Part shown: positions 18,337 to 26,362 of the stretch, in pieces
Numbering within the stretch: the stretch's first letter is position 1
How the letters are laid out: every line of letters begins with the position of its first letter
Assembly: GCA_937974275.1 (NCBI GenBank)
Contig: CALJIF010000145.1
Coordinates: 7,844-71,843, forward strand
DNA from: an uncultured Flavobacteriales bacterium
Lineage (GTDB): Bacteria > Bacteroidota > Bacteroidia > Palsa-965
Length of the DNA stretch: 64,000 nucleotides
Reading direction: 5' to 3'
Position numbers and translations under genes: made by a program
The notes under the pieces: generated by a model
Told to the model about the DNA's origin: nothing
Database searches by the model: none
Seen by the model: only the letters and a program-made list of their open reading frames with translations

Positions 18337-18364
18337 AAAAAGACCACCGTTTAAGTGGTCTTTT
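18337..18364. terminator. Bidirectional terminator between hsdR and dnaN
   Basis: The stem AAAAAGACCAC/GTGGTCTTTT flanks a short loop, with A-runs on the left and T-runs on the right, so it can end both convergent transcripts. Confidence 0.85.
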
Positions 18365-18384
18365 CATTTATCATCGTATTACTT

Positions 18385-19527
18385 TTAGCTATTCAGCATT
18401 ACCGGCATTACGAGCATCAGCGTGTCTTCTGCATCGGTTTGACGGGTGTTCGGTAATAAGATTCCCGCACGGTTTGGAGCGCTCATTTCGATGGTAGCTT
18501 CTTCGCTATCGATGTTGACCAGCATTTCTGCCAGGAACTTCGAGTTGAAACCGATTTCCATATCGTCGCCGATGTACGAGCAGGTTAAACGCTCGCTGGC
18601 TTCGTTGGAGAAATCCAGATCTTCCGCAGAAATATTCAATTCGCTGCCCGCAACTTTCAAACGCACCTGATGTGTTGTTTTGTTCGCGAAGATGGCCACA
18701 CGACGAATAGACGCTAACAAAGCTGATGTATCCACCGTTAATTTATTCGGATTGTTTTTCGGAATAACGGCTTCGTAATTCGGATACTTTCCGTCAATTA
18801 AACGACAAACCATGGTTGTGCCCACAGTGCCGTCCGGTGCAATGCCCCAAGACAAACGAGCGTTGGTAGCGTTGTATTCCAAACGAACGATACCTTCTAC
18901 GTTGCCCAAAATGTTCTTCATCAGGTTCAACGGCTTGCGCGGAAGAATGAACGATGCACTTCCGGAAGACTTGATATCACTGCGACGGTAACGCACCAAC
19001 TTGTGTGCATCCGTTGCTACAAACGTGGTATTCTCCGGTGAAAACTGCACGAATACTCCTGACATCACAGGACGTAATTCGTCGTTACCCGCTGCAAATA
19101 ATGTTTTAGAAATGGCGCGTGATAAAACGGCTGCTTCAATATCAATAGACTGGCTATTTTCAACCTGTGGCGCTTTCGGGAATTCATCACCATTTTGTCC
19201 GGTGATTTTATATTTTCCCTGATCGCTGGAAATTTCAATCGCTAAACGCTTCTTGTCAACCGAGAACGTTAAAGGCTGATCCGGGAAAGTTTTGAGCGTA
19301 TCGATTAAAAGTTTTGCAGGAACCGCTACGTTACCGGAATCTTTCGATTCCACCGCCAGCTGAGTGGTCATGGTGGTTTCCAGGTCCGAAACGGAAATGG
19401 TTAAACGATGGTTTTCTACTTCGAACAGGAAATTATCCAAAATAGGCAAGGTGTTGCTGGAATTCAACACACCGTTTAACATTTGCAACTGCTTCAACAG
19501 CGATGAGCTGGATACAATAAACTTCAT
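18385..19527 (-). CDS. dnaN: DNA polymerase III beta subunit (sliding clamp)
   Basis: A 380-residue protein made of three clamp domains, close to the usual ~370. The start MKFIVSSSSLLKQLQMLNGV, the SDLETTM segment near 47-53 and the C-terminal hydrophobic ending LMLVMPVMLN are characteristic. It forms the ring that tethers the polymerase to DNA and serves as landing site for repair and mismatch proteins. A minus-strand TATTTTTG (plus 19555-19562) lies about 28 bases before the ATG and fits the Bacteroidota -7 element. It sits convergent to the restriction block, marking where the core chromosome resumes. Confidence 0.96.
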   Translation of the reverse strand: MKFIVSSSSLLKQLQMLNGVLNSSNTLPILDNFLFEVENHRLTISVSDLETTMTTQLAVESKDSGNVAVPAKLLIDTLKTFPDQPLTFSVDKKRLAIEISSDQGKYKITGQNGDEFPKAPQVENSQSIDIEAAVLSRAISKTLFAAGNDELRPVMSGVFVQFSPENTTFVATDAHKLVRYRRSDIKSSGSASFILPRKPLNLMKNILGNVEGIVRLEYNATNARLSWGIAPDGTVGTTMVCRLIDGKYPNYEAVIPKNNPNKLTVDTSALLASIRRVAIFANKTTHQVRLKVAGSELNISAEDLDFSNEASERLTCSYIGDDMEIGFNSKFLAEMLVNIDSEEATIEMSAPNRAGILLPNTRQTDAEDTLMLVMPVMLNS

Positions 19528-19636
19528 AGGATCAAATGAATTTCTGAGTACTCACAAAAATACTTTTTTGAACGGGAGCGCAGGACGTATTTGTCCGGTT
19601 TTTCACGCGACTTTTCAACAGCAACCTGCTGATGAA

Positions 19637-20692
19637 CTAGTTTTTTACTTGAGGAGCGTCGGAAGAAGGACGTCGGAAATAGGCCGGTGTTTGCAGCAAT
19701 TTTCCGAAAACAAAGTACTGAACGACAACGAAATCCTTGCCGTCGTTGATGAGTGCGAACATACGATCGGGATCGAACTCAGGCGGAGCAGCAGCAGTGC
19801 TGTCCATAGGTTCTTTACCGTCGTTCTTTTTGCGGTACAGTTTCACCAGATTTTTCTTGCCTTTGGAATCCATCACTTCAATGGTGTGAATCGGCTCGCT
19901 GCGAATGATAGAATCTTTACGAGGCTGTTCGATTACGCTGATAAAGTTTTCGAATCCGATGCGGTTATAGTAAGAAATGTACTGCTTCACCGCAATGGTA
20001 TCGAAAGGCAAAGGCTGTCCGGTGATGCTTTGTAAACCAAACGACTTGCTGCCCGCACTTTGTGTTACTACGAACGATTGTTCTGGAGCGCCCTGATGCG
20101 TGACTTTAATACTGCGAATATCCGGTGCGAAATAGCCGAACACCGTACGATCGCGCCATTCTTCTTCCGCAGTAAAATAACGTGTAGTAAGATAACCGTT
20201 AAAACCCTTAATCTCCATCACAAAAGGTTCCGAAGAATTCTCTCCCGTTTTTTCATCCGCTAACAGCATGTACGTGCCCGTCATATCCTGCGTTTCGCTG
20301 CCTACGTAGTACAATTTGATCAACTTATCGCCGGCATACACTTCCACTTTCGTGCCACCTGTTGCTAACTGCTTAATCACTGTAGGTTTCAATTTCAATC
20401 CTACAGGTTCTTTCACGGAAATGTCGTGCATGGTCTTTAAAAGGATCTTCACCGCATCGGGACGTGCAGTATATTTTCCGTTCACCATCCACGAACCGTC
20501 CGGTTGTTTCGTGAGTGTAGTTTGTTTCATGGCTTTATCGGCCAGAAATATTTTGGTGATGGAACCCGTATCGGCGATAGCAAAATCGCGCAACTCGCGG
20601 GAAATGGTGTTCTTGGTATCGCGTGTAACTAACCAAATGGTTAATCCGCTTAAAAGAACAAGAACAACTAACAGAATGGAATTTCTTTTCAT
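19637..20692 (-). CDS. DUF4340-domain membrane-anchored protein
   Basis: A 351-residue protein with one N-terminal membrane helix (ILLVVLVLLSGLTIWLV) and a beta-rich extracytoplasmic region. The pattern ITKIFLADK ... VNGKYTARPDAVKILLKTMHDI fits DUF4340, a repeat-like domain often found with ABC-2 type exporters and GldG-like proteins. I prefer the ATG at 20692 over the one two codons upstream; both are possible. It follows gldG after 81 bases on the same strand, so it probably belongs to that transporter unit. Function is otherwise unknown. Confidence 0.8.
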   Translation of the reverse strand: MKRNSILLVVLVLLSGLTIWLVTRDTKNTISRELRDFAIADTGSITKIFLADKAMKQTTLTKQPDGSWMVNGKYTARPDAVKILLKTMHDISVKEPVGLKLKPTVIKQLATGGTKVEVYAGDKLIKLYYVGSETQDMTGTYMLLADEKTGENSSEPFVMEIKGFNGYLTTRYFTAEEEWRDRTVFGYFAPDIRSIKVTHQGAPEQSFVVTQSAGSKSFGLQSITGQPLPFDTIAVKQYISYYNRIGFENFISVIEQPRKDSIIRSEPIHTIEVMDSKGKKNLVKLYRKKNDGKEPMDSTAAAPPEFDPDRMFALINDGKDFVVVQYFVFGKLLQTPAYFRRPSSDAPQVKN

Positions 20693-20773
20693 AATCATTA
20701 ATGCTAACTACCAACACTATTTCCGTTCGTACAACACTCGTTTTACAAGCGGAGCCGATCACTACATATTCGG

Positions 20774-22687
20774 TTACATTTTCTTGAGATGTCTCTTCCG
20801 GAAGCGATAACTGTATGCCACAGCGGCTGCATAAACCGCGATCAACAGAGCAGTAATCCATGTTGTTTTAATTTGCAACTGGAATGTAGCGACCAGATAA
20901 ATTAAAAGACCTGCAGCAGGCAACAACACATCCCATTTGCCGGATATACCGTATTTGTTTTTGCGAACAAAGTGGAACAAAAATCCGAATGACAAGATAA
21001 ATGCCACAGGAGCCAATGTGTTCACGAGTTGCCAACGCATGCGACGTTCTTTAATCTTATTCTTGTCCAATAAGCGCAACATCACTTCGCGCGAACGAAT
21101 AGCGAGCAATTCTTTATCACCACACAAATAGTTAACGCAGTTGAGCAAGAACGGCTTGTTGGCATAGGTGTATCCCGAATAACGATCGTATCCTAATACC
21201 ATCGGTTGCCCTTGACGAATATCGTTTGCTGCAACTTCACCATCGCTAATGACGATCATTTGTGTTGCAGGACTTTTGTCCTTAAATCCGATGAGTTTGT
21301 TTTGTTTGAATTCGTCCGGTAAATATTTGTTTTTCCAATACGAATCAAATTGTCCTTCCAGCAACACCGCAACAGGCTGACGTGGTTTATTAAATTGTCT
21401 GCGGTCCGGTTGAATGCGCGTTAATGCTAACGTGATGCGTGTTGGAGTCGTTACGGCACGTGAACTTCCGGAGGTCGTCATCAGAATAGTTTTCTTCACA
21501 TTCGCAGATGTTTCCACCGTGTCGATCGTGCTGAGATAGGTAAAACGAATCGCATCCAGATTTTTTACGATTGGATGTTTTTCTTCCGGCAAAATAGTGG
21601 GATAAAACAACCACGGACGACGTTCCACTTGTGCGGGAGCGCCCGGAGGTGCCACGTTAATGCCAATTGGACTGCAATATAAATCTTGCACAAGCGTTGT
21701 ATTTAAACGTGCACCGTAACGGAATAACAATTCTTCAATTCCCAACTGATTCGGCATGCCCATGGTTTGTCCGGTCAACGCCATCGTATCCTGATTGATA
21801 TACACAGGATCCACCATCCACATCACTTTCCCGCCATACATCACGTACTGATCCAACACAAACAAATCCTGTTGCGAATACATGGTATCGGGACGCGCAA
21901 TAACAAGAGCCGTGTATTTATTACGAATTTGTTCCGCATTCTGAACCGTATCACGAAACGCATTTAAATTGCCTTTCAGATCTACATACTCTACATCATA
22001 GTATTCGCGTAATGCTTTTGTGAACTGATTCAGGTACAAAGAATCCAATTCGTAATGTCCCTGCACAATTCCGATTTTCGGTTTCATCACAATCTTCAGC
22101 TTACGAATGGCATTGGTAATTTCATATTCCAAGCCGCTTACCGAGTTGTTCAATTGTTGCTCGGGCGTTGTTCCGGAACGGGTACTCAATAGTTCCAGTG
22201 CAACTTCTTTGCCACGATACGTTGCTAATGCGCCCGGGAAAATCTGCATGGTACTCATGCCGCCACCGTCTTCGGCGGGAACTTCCAAGTTGAACTGTCG
22301 TACACCTTTTTCGATCAGCTGACGGTGAAATGCATCACGATCTTTTTTTACCGGATTCTCGGAAGGATTGATGAATTCGTACTGAATATTATCACCTGCA
22401 TAGACGCGGAATTCATCAAGAATAATTTTGGTTTCTTCCTGCAATCGTTTGAAACCACCTGCTCCCTGAGGAAAATCGCCTTCCAGATAAACTTTGAAAT
22501 ACACGATATCATCCAGCTCTTCCAGCATGGTTTTGGTGCTTTCCGATAGTGTATAACGCTTCTCGGCCGTCAAGTCGAGACGGACAAACAGGTATTGCGA
22601 CAAAACGGAGATTAAAACAATCACTCCGAATGTCATGACCAGCTGCAGAATATCTGCACGTTTATTATCAATTCGTTGATCGCTCAT
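20774..22687 (-). CDS. gldG: Gliding-motility-associated ABC transporter component GldG
   Basis: A 637-residue protein with a membrane helix near residues 14-34 (LQLVMTFGVIVLISVLSQYLFV), the sequence RLDLTAEKRYTLSESTKTML typical of GldG/ABC-auxiliary proteins, a large extracytoplasmic domain, and C-terminal membrane helices before the RKRHLKKM tail. It pairs with the permease GldF and the ATPase GldA in gliding Flavobacteria. The start is placed at the ATG overlapping the gldF stop as ATGA (22684-22687), 14 codons inside the longest open frame. No gldA is in the window. The transported substrate is unknown, and the presence of these genes does not itself prove gliding. Confidence 0.9.
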   Translation of the reverse strand: MSDQRIDNKRADILQLVMTFGVIVLISVLSQYLFVRLDLTAEKRYTLSESTKTMLEELDDIVYFKVYLEGDFPQGAGGFKRLQEETKIILDEFRVYAGDNIQYEFINPSENPVKKDRDAFHRQLIEKGVRQFNLEVPAEDGGGMSTMQIFPGALATYRGKEVALELLSTRSGTTPEQQLNNSVSGLEYEITNAIRKLKIVMKPKIGIVQGHYELDSLYLNQFTKALREYYDVEYVDLKGNLNAFRDTVQNAEQIRNKYTALVIARPDTMYSQQDLFVLDQYVMYGGKVMWMVDPVYINQDTMALTGQTMGMPNQLGIEELLFRYGARLNTTLVQDLYCSPIGINVAPPGAPAQVERRPWLFYPTILPEEKHPIVKNLDAIRFTYLSTIDTVETSANVKKTILMTTSGSSRAVTTPTRITLALTRIQPDRRQFNKPRQPVAVLLEGQFDSYWKNKYLPDEFKQNKLIGFKDKSPATQMIVISDGEVAANDIRQGQPMVLGYDRYSGYTYANKPFLLNCVNYLCGDKELLAIRSREVMLRLLDKNKIKERRMRWQLVNTLAPVAFILSFGFLFHFVRKNKYGISGKWDVLLPAAGLLIYLVATFQLQIKTTWITALLIAVYAAAVAYSYRFRKRHLKKM

Positions 22688-23424
22688 TTTTTCTCCCACT
22701 TTCTGCTTTGTAAAACAAGACGCGTGCACATTACAAACAGCGTATTAAAACTCAGGAAGTAGATTACATCTCTGGAATCAATTACACCACGACTTAACGA
22801 GTTGTAGTGTGCATTAATGCCCAGGTTAGCAATCAGCGTATCCGCAGTACCGATAAATTCCAGCGAACTGATTTGCTCAAATCCGATATAGCAGAAGAAT
22901 GACATAGCCAATGCCAAAATGAACGATACAATTTGATTGTCGGTTAGTGCTGATGCAAACAACCCGATGGAAACAAACGATGAACCCAGAAACAATAATC
23001 CGATATACGATCCCCAGGTTCCGCCGGTATCGATATTGCCTTCCGGAGCACCGAGTTTGTAAACCGAATAGAAATATACCAGCGTTGGGATGAGGGAGAA
23101 TAACACGAGTACAAGTCCGGCCAGATATTTCGCCATAATAATTTGAAGATCGGTCAACGGACGCGTTAACAACAATTCTATGGTTCCCGATTTTTTTTCA
23201 TCGGCGAATGAACGCATGGTAATGGCCGGAATGAGGAATAAAAACACCCATGGCGCAATGGCAAAAAGCGTGTCGATATTCGCATAGCCCATGTCCAGCA
23301 CGTTGGAATCACCTTTGATGATCCACATGAATAAACTGATGGCCAGCAAGAACACGATGATGACGATGTAGCCGATCAGCGAGCTCAGAAAGCTTCGTAT
23401 TTCTTTAGTAAACAAGGAGTACAT
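22684..23424 (-). CDS. gldF: Gliding-motility-associated ABC transporter permease GldF
   Basis: A 246-residue ABC-2 type permease with six predicted membrane segments. The start MYSLFTKEIRSFLSSLIGYI and the ITMRSFADEKKSGTIELLLT segment, the classical ABC-2 permease motif after helix 2, are clear. I start it at MYSLF, nine codons inside the longest frame, where the family begins. On the minus strand TATTTTTG (plus 23433-23440) lies only about nine bases before this ATG, which would give a very short leader. It is followed by gldG with a four-base overlap. Confidence 0.9.
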   Translation of the reverse strand: MYSLFTKEIRSFLSSLIGYIVIIVFLLAISLFMWIIKGDSNVLDMGYANIDTLFAIAPWVFLFLIPAITMRSFADEKKSGTIELLLTRPLTDLQIIMAKYLAGLVLVLFSLIPTLVYFYSVYKLGAPEGNIDTGGTWGSYIGLLFLGSSFVSIGLFASALTDNQIVSFILALAMSFFCYIGFEQISSLEFIGTADTLIANLGINAHYNSLSRGVIDSRDVIYFLSFNTLFVMCTRLVLQSRKWEKK

Positions 23425-23726
23425 AACGGATTCAAAAATACATATAAGCAAGCGGCAAAAGGTGCGATTCCAACTAAGCTATTAACAGGATTTTGCACAT
23501 TATTTAACCGGTCCAACGATACATGGTTAAGTAATTATTCGGTGTAAAAAGCTGAAATTCAGTGGTTACTGAAATTTGATTCGTGTTGTTGGTTAAGTAC
23601 CTTGGTAAATAACGTTTTATCGTGGTTCATATCTTCCTCATAATCATGAACGAATTATGAATCAAGATGTTGCAGAGCATCCACGAATTAACCAACTTCG
23701 CGCCTCGAATCTTGAAGATACCGCTT
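23425..23726. other. Divergent intergenic region gldF / lysC
   Basis: About 300 bases without a gene. Seen: a gldF-directed -7 element at 23433-23440, two copies of GGTTAAGTA (near 23528 and 23589), and an imperfect hairpin around AAATTCAGT / ACTGAAATTT near 23556-23578. I see no recognisable riboswitch fold. Confidence 0.5.
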
Positions 23727-25043
23727 ATGTACGTTTTGAAATTTGGCGGAACCTCTGTGGGTTCCGTAGAGCGCATGAAAGCGCTGAAACAATTGATTGT
23801 TAACGACACACCCAAAATTGTCGTGCTTTCGGCGATGTCCGGAACGACCAATAAGTTGGTGGAAATTTCAGAACACCTATTTGCCAAAAAGCACGACACA
23901 GCCAATACACTCATCAATGACCTGGAGCAGAAATATCTTGAGGTGGTGGATGAATTGTACGATAGGCCGGAGTGGAAACAGAAAGGTAAAGAGTTGGTGA
24001 ACGAACATTTCGCGTATATCCGAAGCTTTACGATCGATTTATTTACGGTTAACGAAGAGCGTGCTATTCTTGCGCAGGGCGAGCTTTTGAGTACGGCTTT
24101 AGTTCATTTTCATTTGAGCGAATGCGGAATTGATTCGGTGTTGTTGCCGGCGCTGGATTTTATGCGCACCGATGAAAACGGAGAACCGGATTTGAATTAT
24201 ATTGAAACGCATCTTAAAAATATACTTTCAAATTATTCCGATAATAAATTATTCATTACACAGGGATATATCTGTCGTAATCGTTTCGGGGAAATTGATA
24301 ATTTGAAGCGTGGAGGCAGTGATTACACGGCAACACTCGTGGGAGCTGTTCTCGATGCGCCTGAAATACAAATATGGACGGATATTGACGGCATGCACAA
24401 CAACGACCCGCGCATCGTCGACAAAACCTATCCGATCAGTGAGTTAACGTTTGATGAAGCGGCGGAGTTAGCGTATTTCGGTGCTAAAATTTTACATCCG
24501 ACCTGTGTGTTGCCGGCACAAAAACGTAATGTTCCGGTTCGCTTGTTAAATACCATGCAGCCTGAGGCTAAAGGAACGTTAATTGGCACTGCAGATCCCG
24601 GTGATCGTATAACAGCCGTTGCTGCTAAGGATGGTATCATCGCGATTCAGATTAAATCGGGGCGAATGTTGATGGCGTACGGTTTTTTGCGTTCGGTATT
24701 TGAAGTATTCGAACGTTACAAAACGCCGATTGATATGATTACAACGTCCGAGGTGGCGGTTTCATTAACGATTGATCAGGATACGTATCTTGATGAAATT
24801 GTCGCTGATCTGAATCAATTTGGTTTTGTGAAAGTGGAGCGTGATCAAACCATCGTATGTATTGTAGGCACATTTAAGAAAGATAAACAAGGTTATGCGT
24901 CTCAGGTTTTTGATGCCTTGCGTGATATTCCGTTGCGCATGATTTCGTACGGTGGAAGCGAGAATAATATTTCTCTGCTGATTCAGTCGAAATACAAAGT
25001 GCCTGCATTACAAGCGTTAAACAAAGGCGTTTTTGCGCTGTAA
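23727..25043 (+). CDS. lysC: Aspartate kinase
   Basis: A 438-residue kinase making aspartyl-phosphate, first step to lysine, threonine and methionine. Seen: KFGGTSVGS at 4-12, GRGGSDYTA-like KRGGSDYTATLVGAV near 213-227 and WTDIDGMHNNDPRIV. The C-terminal third (about 300-438) contains two ACT-like regulatory modules, where amino-acid feedback normally acts. I start it at MYVLKFGG; the longest frame adds 20 residues with no family match. It is followed by lysA after 11 bases, so the two form an operon for lysine and diaminopimelate. Confidence 0.93.
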   Translation: MYVLKFGGTSVGSVERMKALKQLIVNDTPKIVVLSAMSGTTNKLVEISEHLFAKKHDTANTLINDLEQKYLEVVDELYDRPEWKQKGKELVNEHFAYIRSFTIDLFTVNEERAILAQGELLSTALVHFHLSECGIDSVLLPALDFMRTDENGEPDLNYIETHLKNILSNYSDNKLFITQGYICRNRFGEIDNLKRGGSDYTATLVGAVLDAPEIQIWTDIDGMHNNDPRIVDKTYPISELTFDEAAELAYFGAKILHPTCVLPAQKRNVPVRLLNTMQPEAKGTLIGTADPGDRITAVAAKDGIIAIQIKSGRMLMAYGFLRSVFEVFERYKTPIDMITTSEVAVSLTIDQDTYLDEIVADLNQFGFVKVERDQTIVCIVGTFKKDKQGYASQVFDALRDIPLRMISYGGSENNISLLIQSKYKVPALQALNKGVFAL

Positions 25044-25054
25044 ATTATTGTCGT

Positions 25055-26215
25055 ATGTCCGCTTTTAGTCCCGAACAAATAGCAGTTTTAGGTCAGTCGC
25101 CAACTCCATTTTATTGTTACGATTTAAAATTGTTGCAACAAACGTTGGATGTGGTGAAATCGGAGTCCGGTAAATACGGATTTCACGTGCATTACGCAAT
25201 GAAGGCCAACGTTGAAGATGAAGTGCTGGAGCTTATTCGCGCTGCCGGATTTGGTGCAGATTGCGTAAGTGGCGGTGAAGTAGAGAAGGCGCTGGGAGCA
25301 GGATTTAGTGCCGGTCAAGTGGTGTTTGCAGGTGTTGGAAAAAGTGATGCGGAAATTATTGCAGCATTGCAAGCCGATATATTTTGTTTTAATTGTGAAT
25401 CAATTCCTGAAATTGAGATTATTAATGAGCATGCGTTGACTCTCGGTAAGAAAGCTCGTATTGCATTGCGCATCAATCCTAACGTTCATGCGAATACACA
25501 CCATTACATTACCACCGGTTTAGAGGAGAATAAATTCGGAATCGGAGTCAACGAACTTCCTGCTGTACTTGATATCATTGAACGATGTGAAGCTATTTCA
25601 TTAATCGGTTTGCATTTCCATATCGGTTCTCAGATTACCGATTTAAATGTGTTTAAGCAGTTGTGTGTCCGTGTCAATGAAATTCAGGAATGGTTCGTGT
25701 CGCGGAAAATTAATATTCAAATTATAAATGTCGGTGGTGGGCTTGGTGTGAATTATTATGAACCGGACACGGAACGAATTCCTGATTTTGCCGCGTATTT
25801 CGCCGTATTTAAGCGGTTCCTGGAAATTCGCAATGGTCAGGAAGTGCATTTCGAATTGGGACGCGCCATCGTGGCACAGTGCGGAACGTTGATCTCACGT
25901 GCGCTTTTTGTGAAAAAGGGTGTGCAGACACAATTCGCTGTTCTTGATGCCGGTATGACGGAATTGATTCGTCCGGCACTATATCAGGCTTATCATAAAG
26001 TGGAAAATTTAACCGCAACTCCCGGTTCAAAACCGGAACGTTACGATGTAGTTGGCCCGGTATGCGAATCGAGCGATTGTTTCGGCAAAGCGATGGAGCT
26101 TCATACCATTAAACGCGGCGATATCATTGCGATACGAACAGCCGGCGCGTACGGTTCGGTCATGGCGAGTCATTATAATTTACGACGGTTAAATCCGCCC
26201 GTTTTCCTGAAATAG
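25055..26215 (+). CDS. lysA: Diaminopimelate decarboxylase
   Basis: A 386-residue fold-type III PLP enzyme that decarboxylates meso-diaminopimelate to lysine. HYAMKAN near 46-52 holds the PLP Lys50. GLHFHIGSQI near 189-198, GGGLGVNY and GPVCESSDCFG, which contributes the active-site Cys from the partner subunit, are all present. It is slightly shorter than many LysA proteins (about 415) but appears complete. It lies directly downstream of lysC. Confidence 0.94.
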   Translation: MSAFSPEQIAVLGQSPTPFYCYDLKLLQQTLDVVKSESGKYGFHVHYAMKANVEDEVLELIRAAGFGADCVSGGEVEKALGAGFSAGQVVFAGVGKSDAEIIAALQADIFCFNCESIPEIEIINEHALTLGKKARIALRINPNVHANTHHYITTGLEENKFGIGVNELPAVLDIIERCEAISLIGLHFHIGSQITDLNVFKQLCVRVNEIQEWFVSRKINIQIINVGGGLGVNYYEPDTERIPDFAAYFAVFKRFLEIRNGQEVHFELGRAIVAQCGTLISRALFVKKGVQTQFAVLDAGMTELIRPALYQAYHKVENLTATPGSKPERYDVVGPVCESSDCFGKAMELHTIKRGDIIAIRTAGAYGSVMASHYNLRRLNPPVFLK

Positions 26216-26281
26216 TTCCGGTCTTCATTCCCTTTGATTGGTGGTGATCTATGTTCACCGCGCAAAACTTGCCGTTCATCC

Positions 26282-26362
26282 AACATATTCGGCTTTTCGC
26301 CATAATGTGGTAGCAGCAGCGCATTTTTCCGTTAAAATTGTGGCTACTTAACCGAATATGTT
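26282..26362 (+). promoter_or_regulatory. Nested inverted repeats in the leader of the M1 peptidase gene
   Basis: AACATATTCGG at 26282-26292 is exactly complementary to CCGAATATGTT at 26352-26362, which ends on the base before the ATG at 26363. Inside the 59-base loop GTAGC at 26310-26314 can pair with GCTAC at 26343-26347. If transcribed, the leader could fold with the start codon next to the closing stem. Confidence 0.55.

Noticed and set aside
23425..23726. Lysine riboswitch upstream of lysC
   Set aside because: No lysine-riboswitch core or multi-helix junction could be traced, and the region is mostly AT-rich with short repeats.
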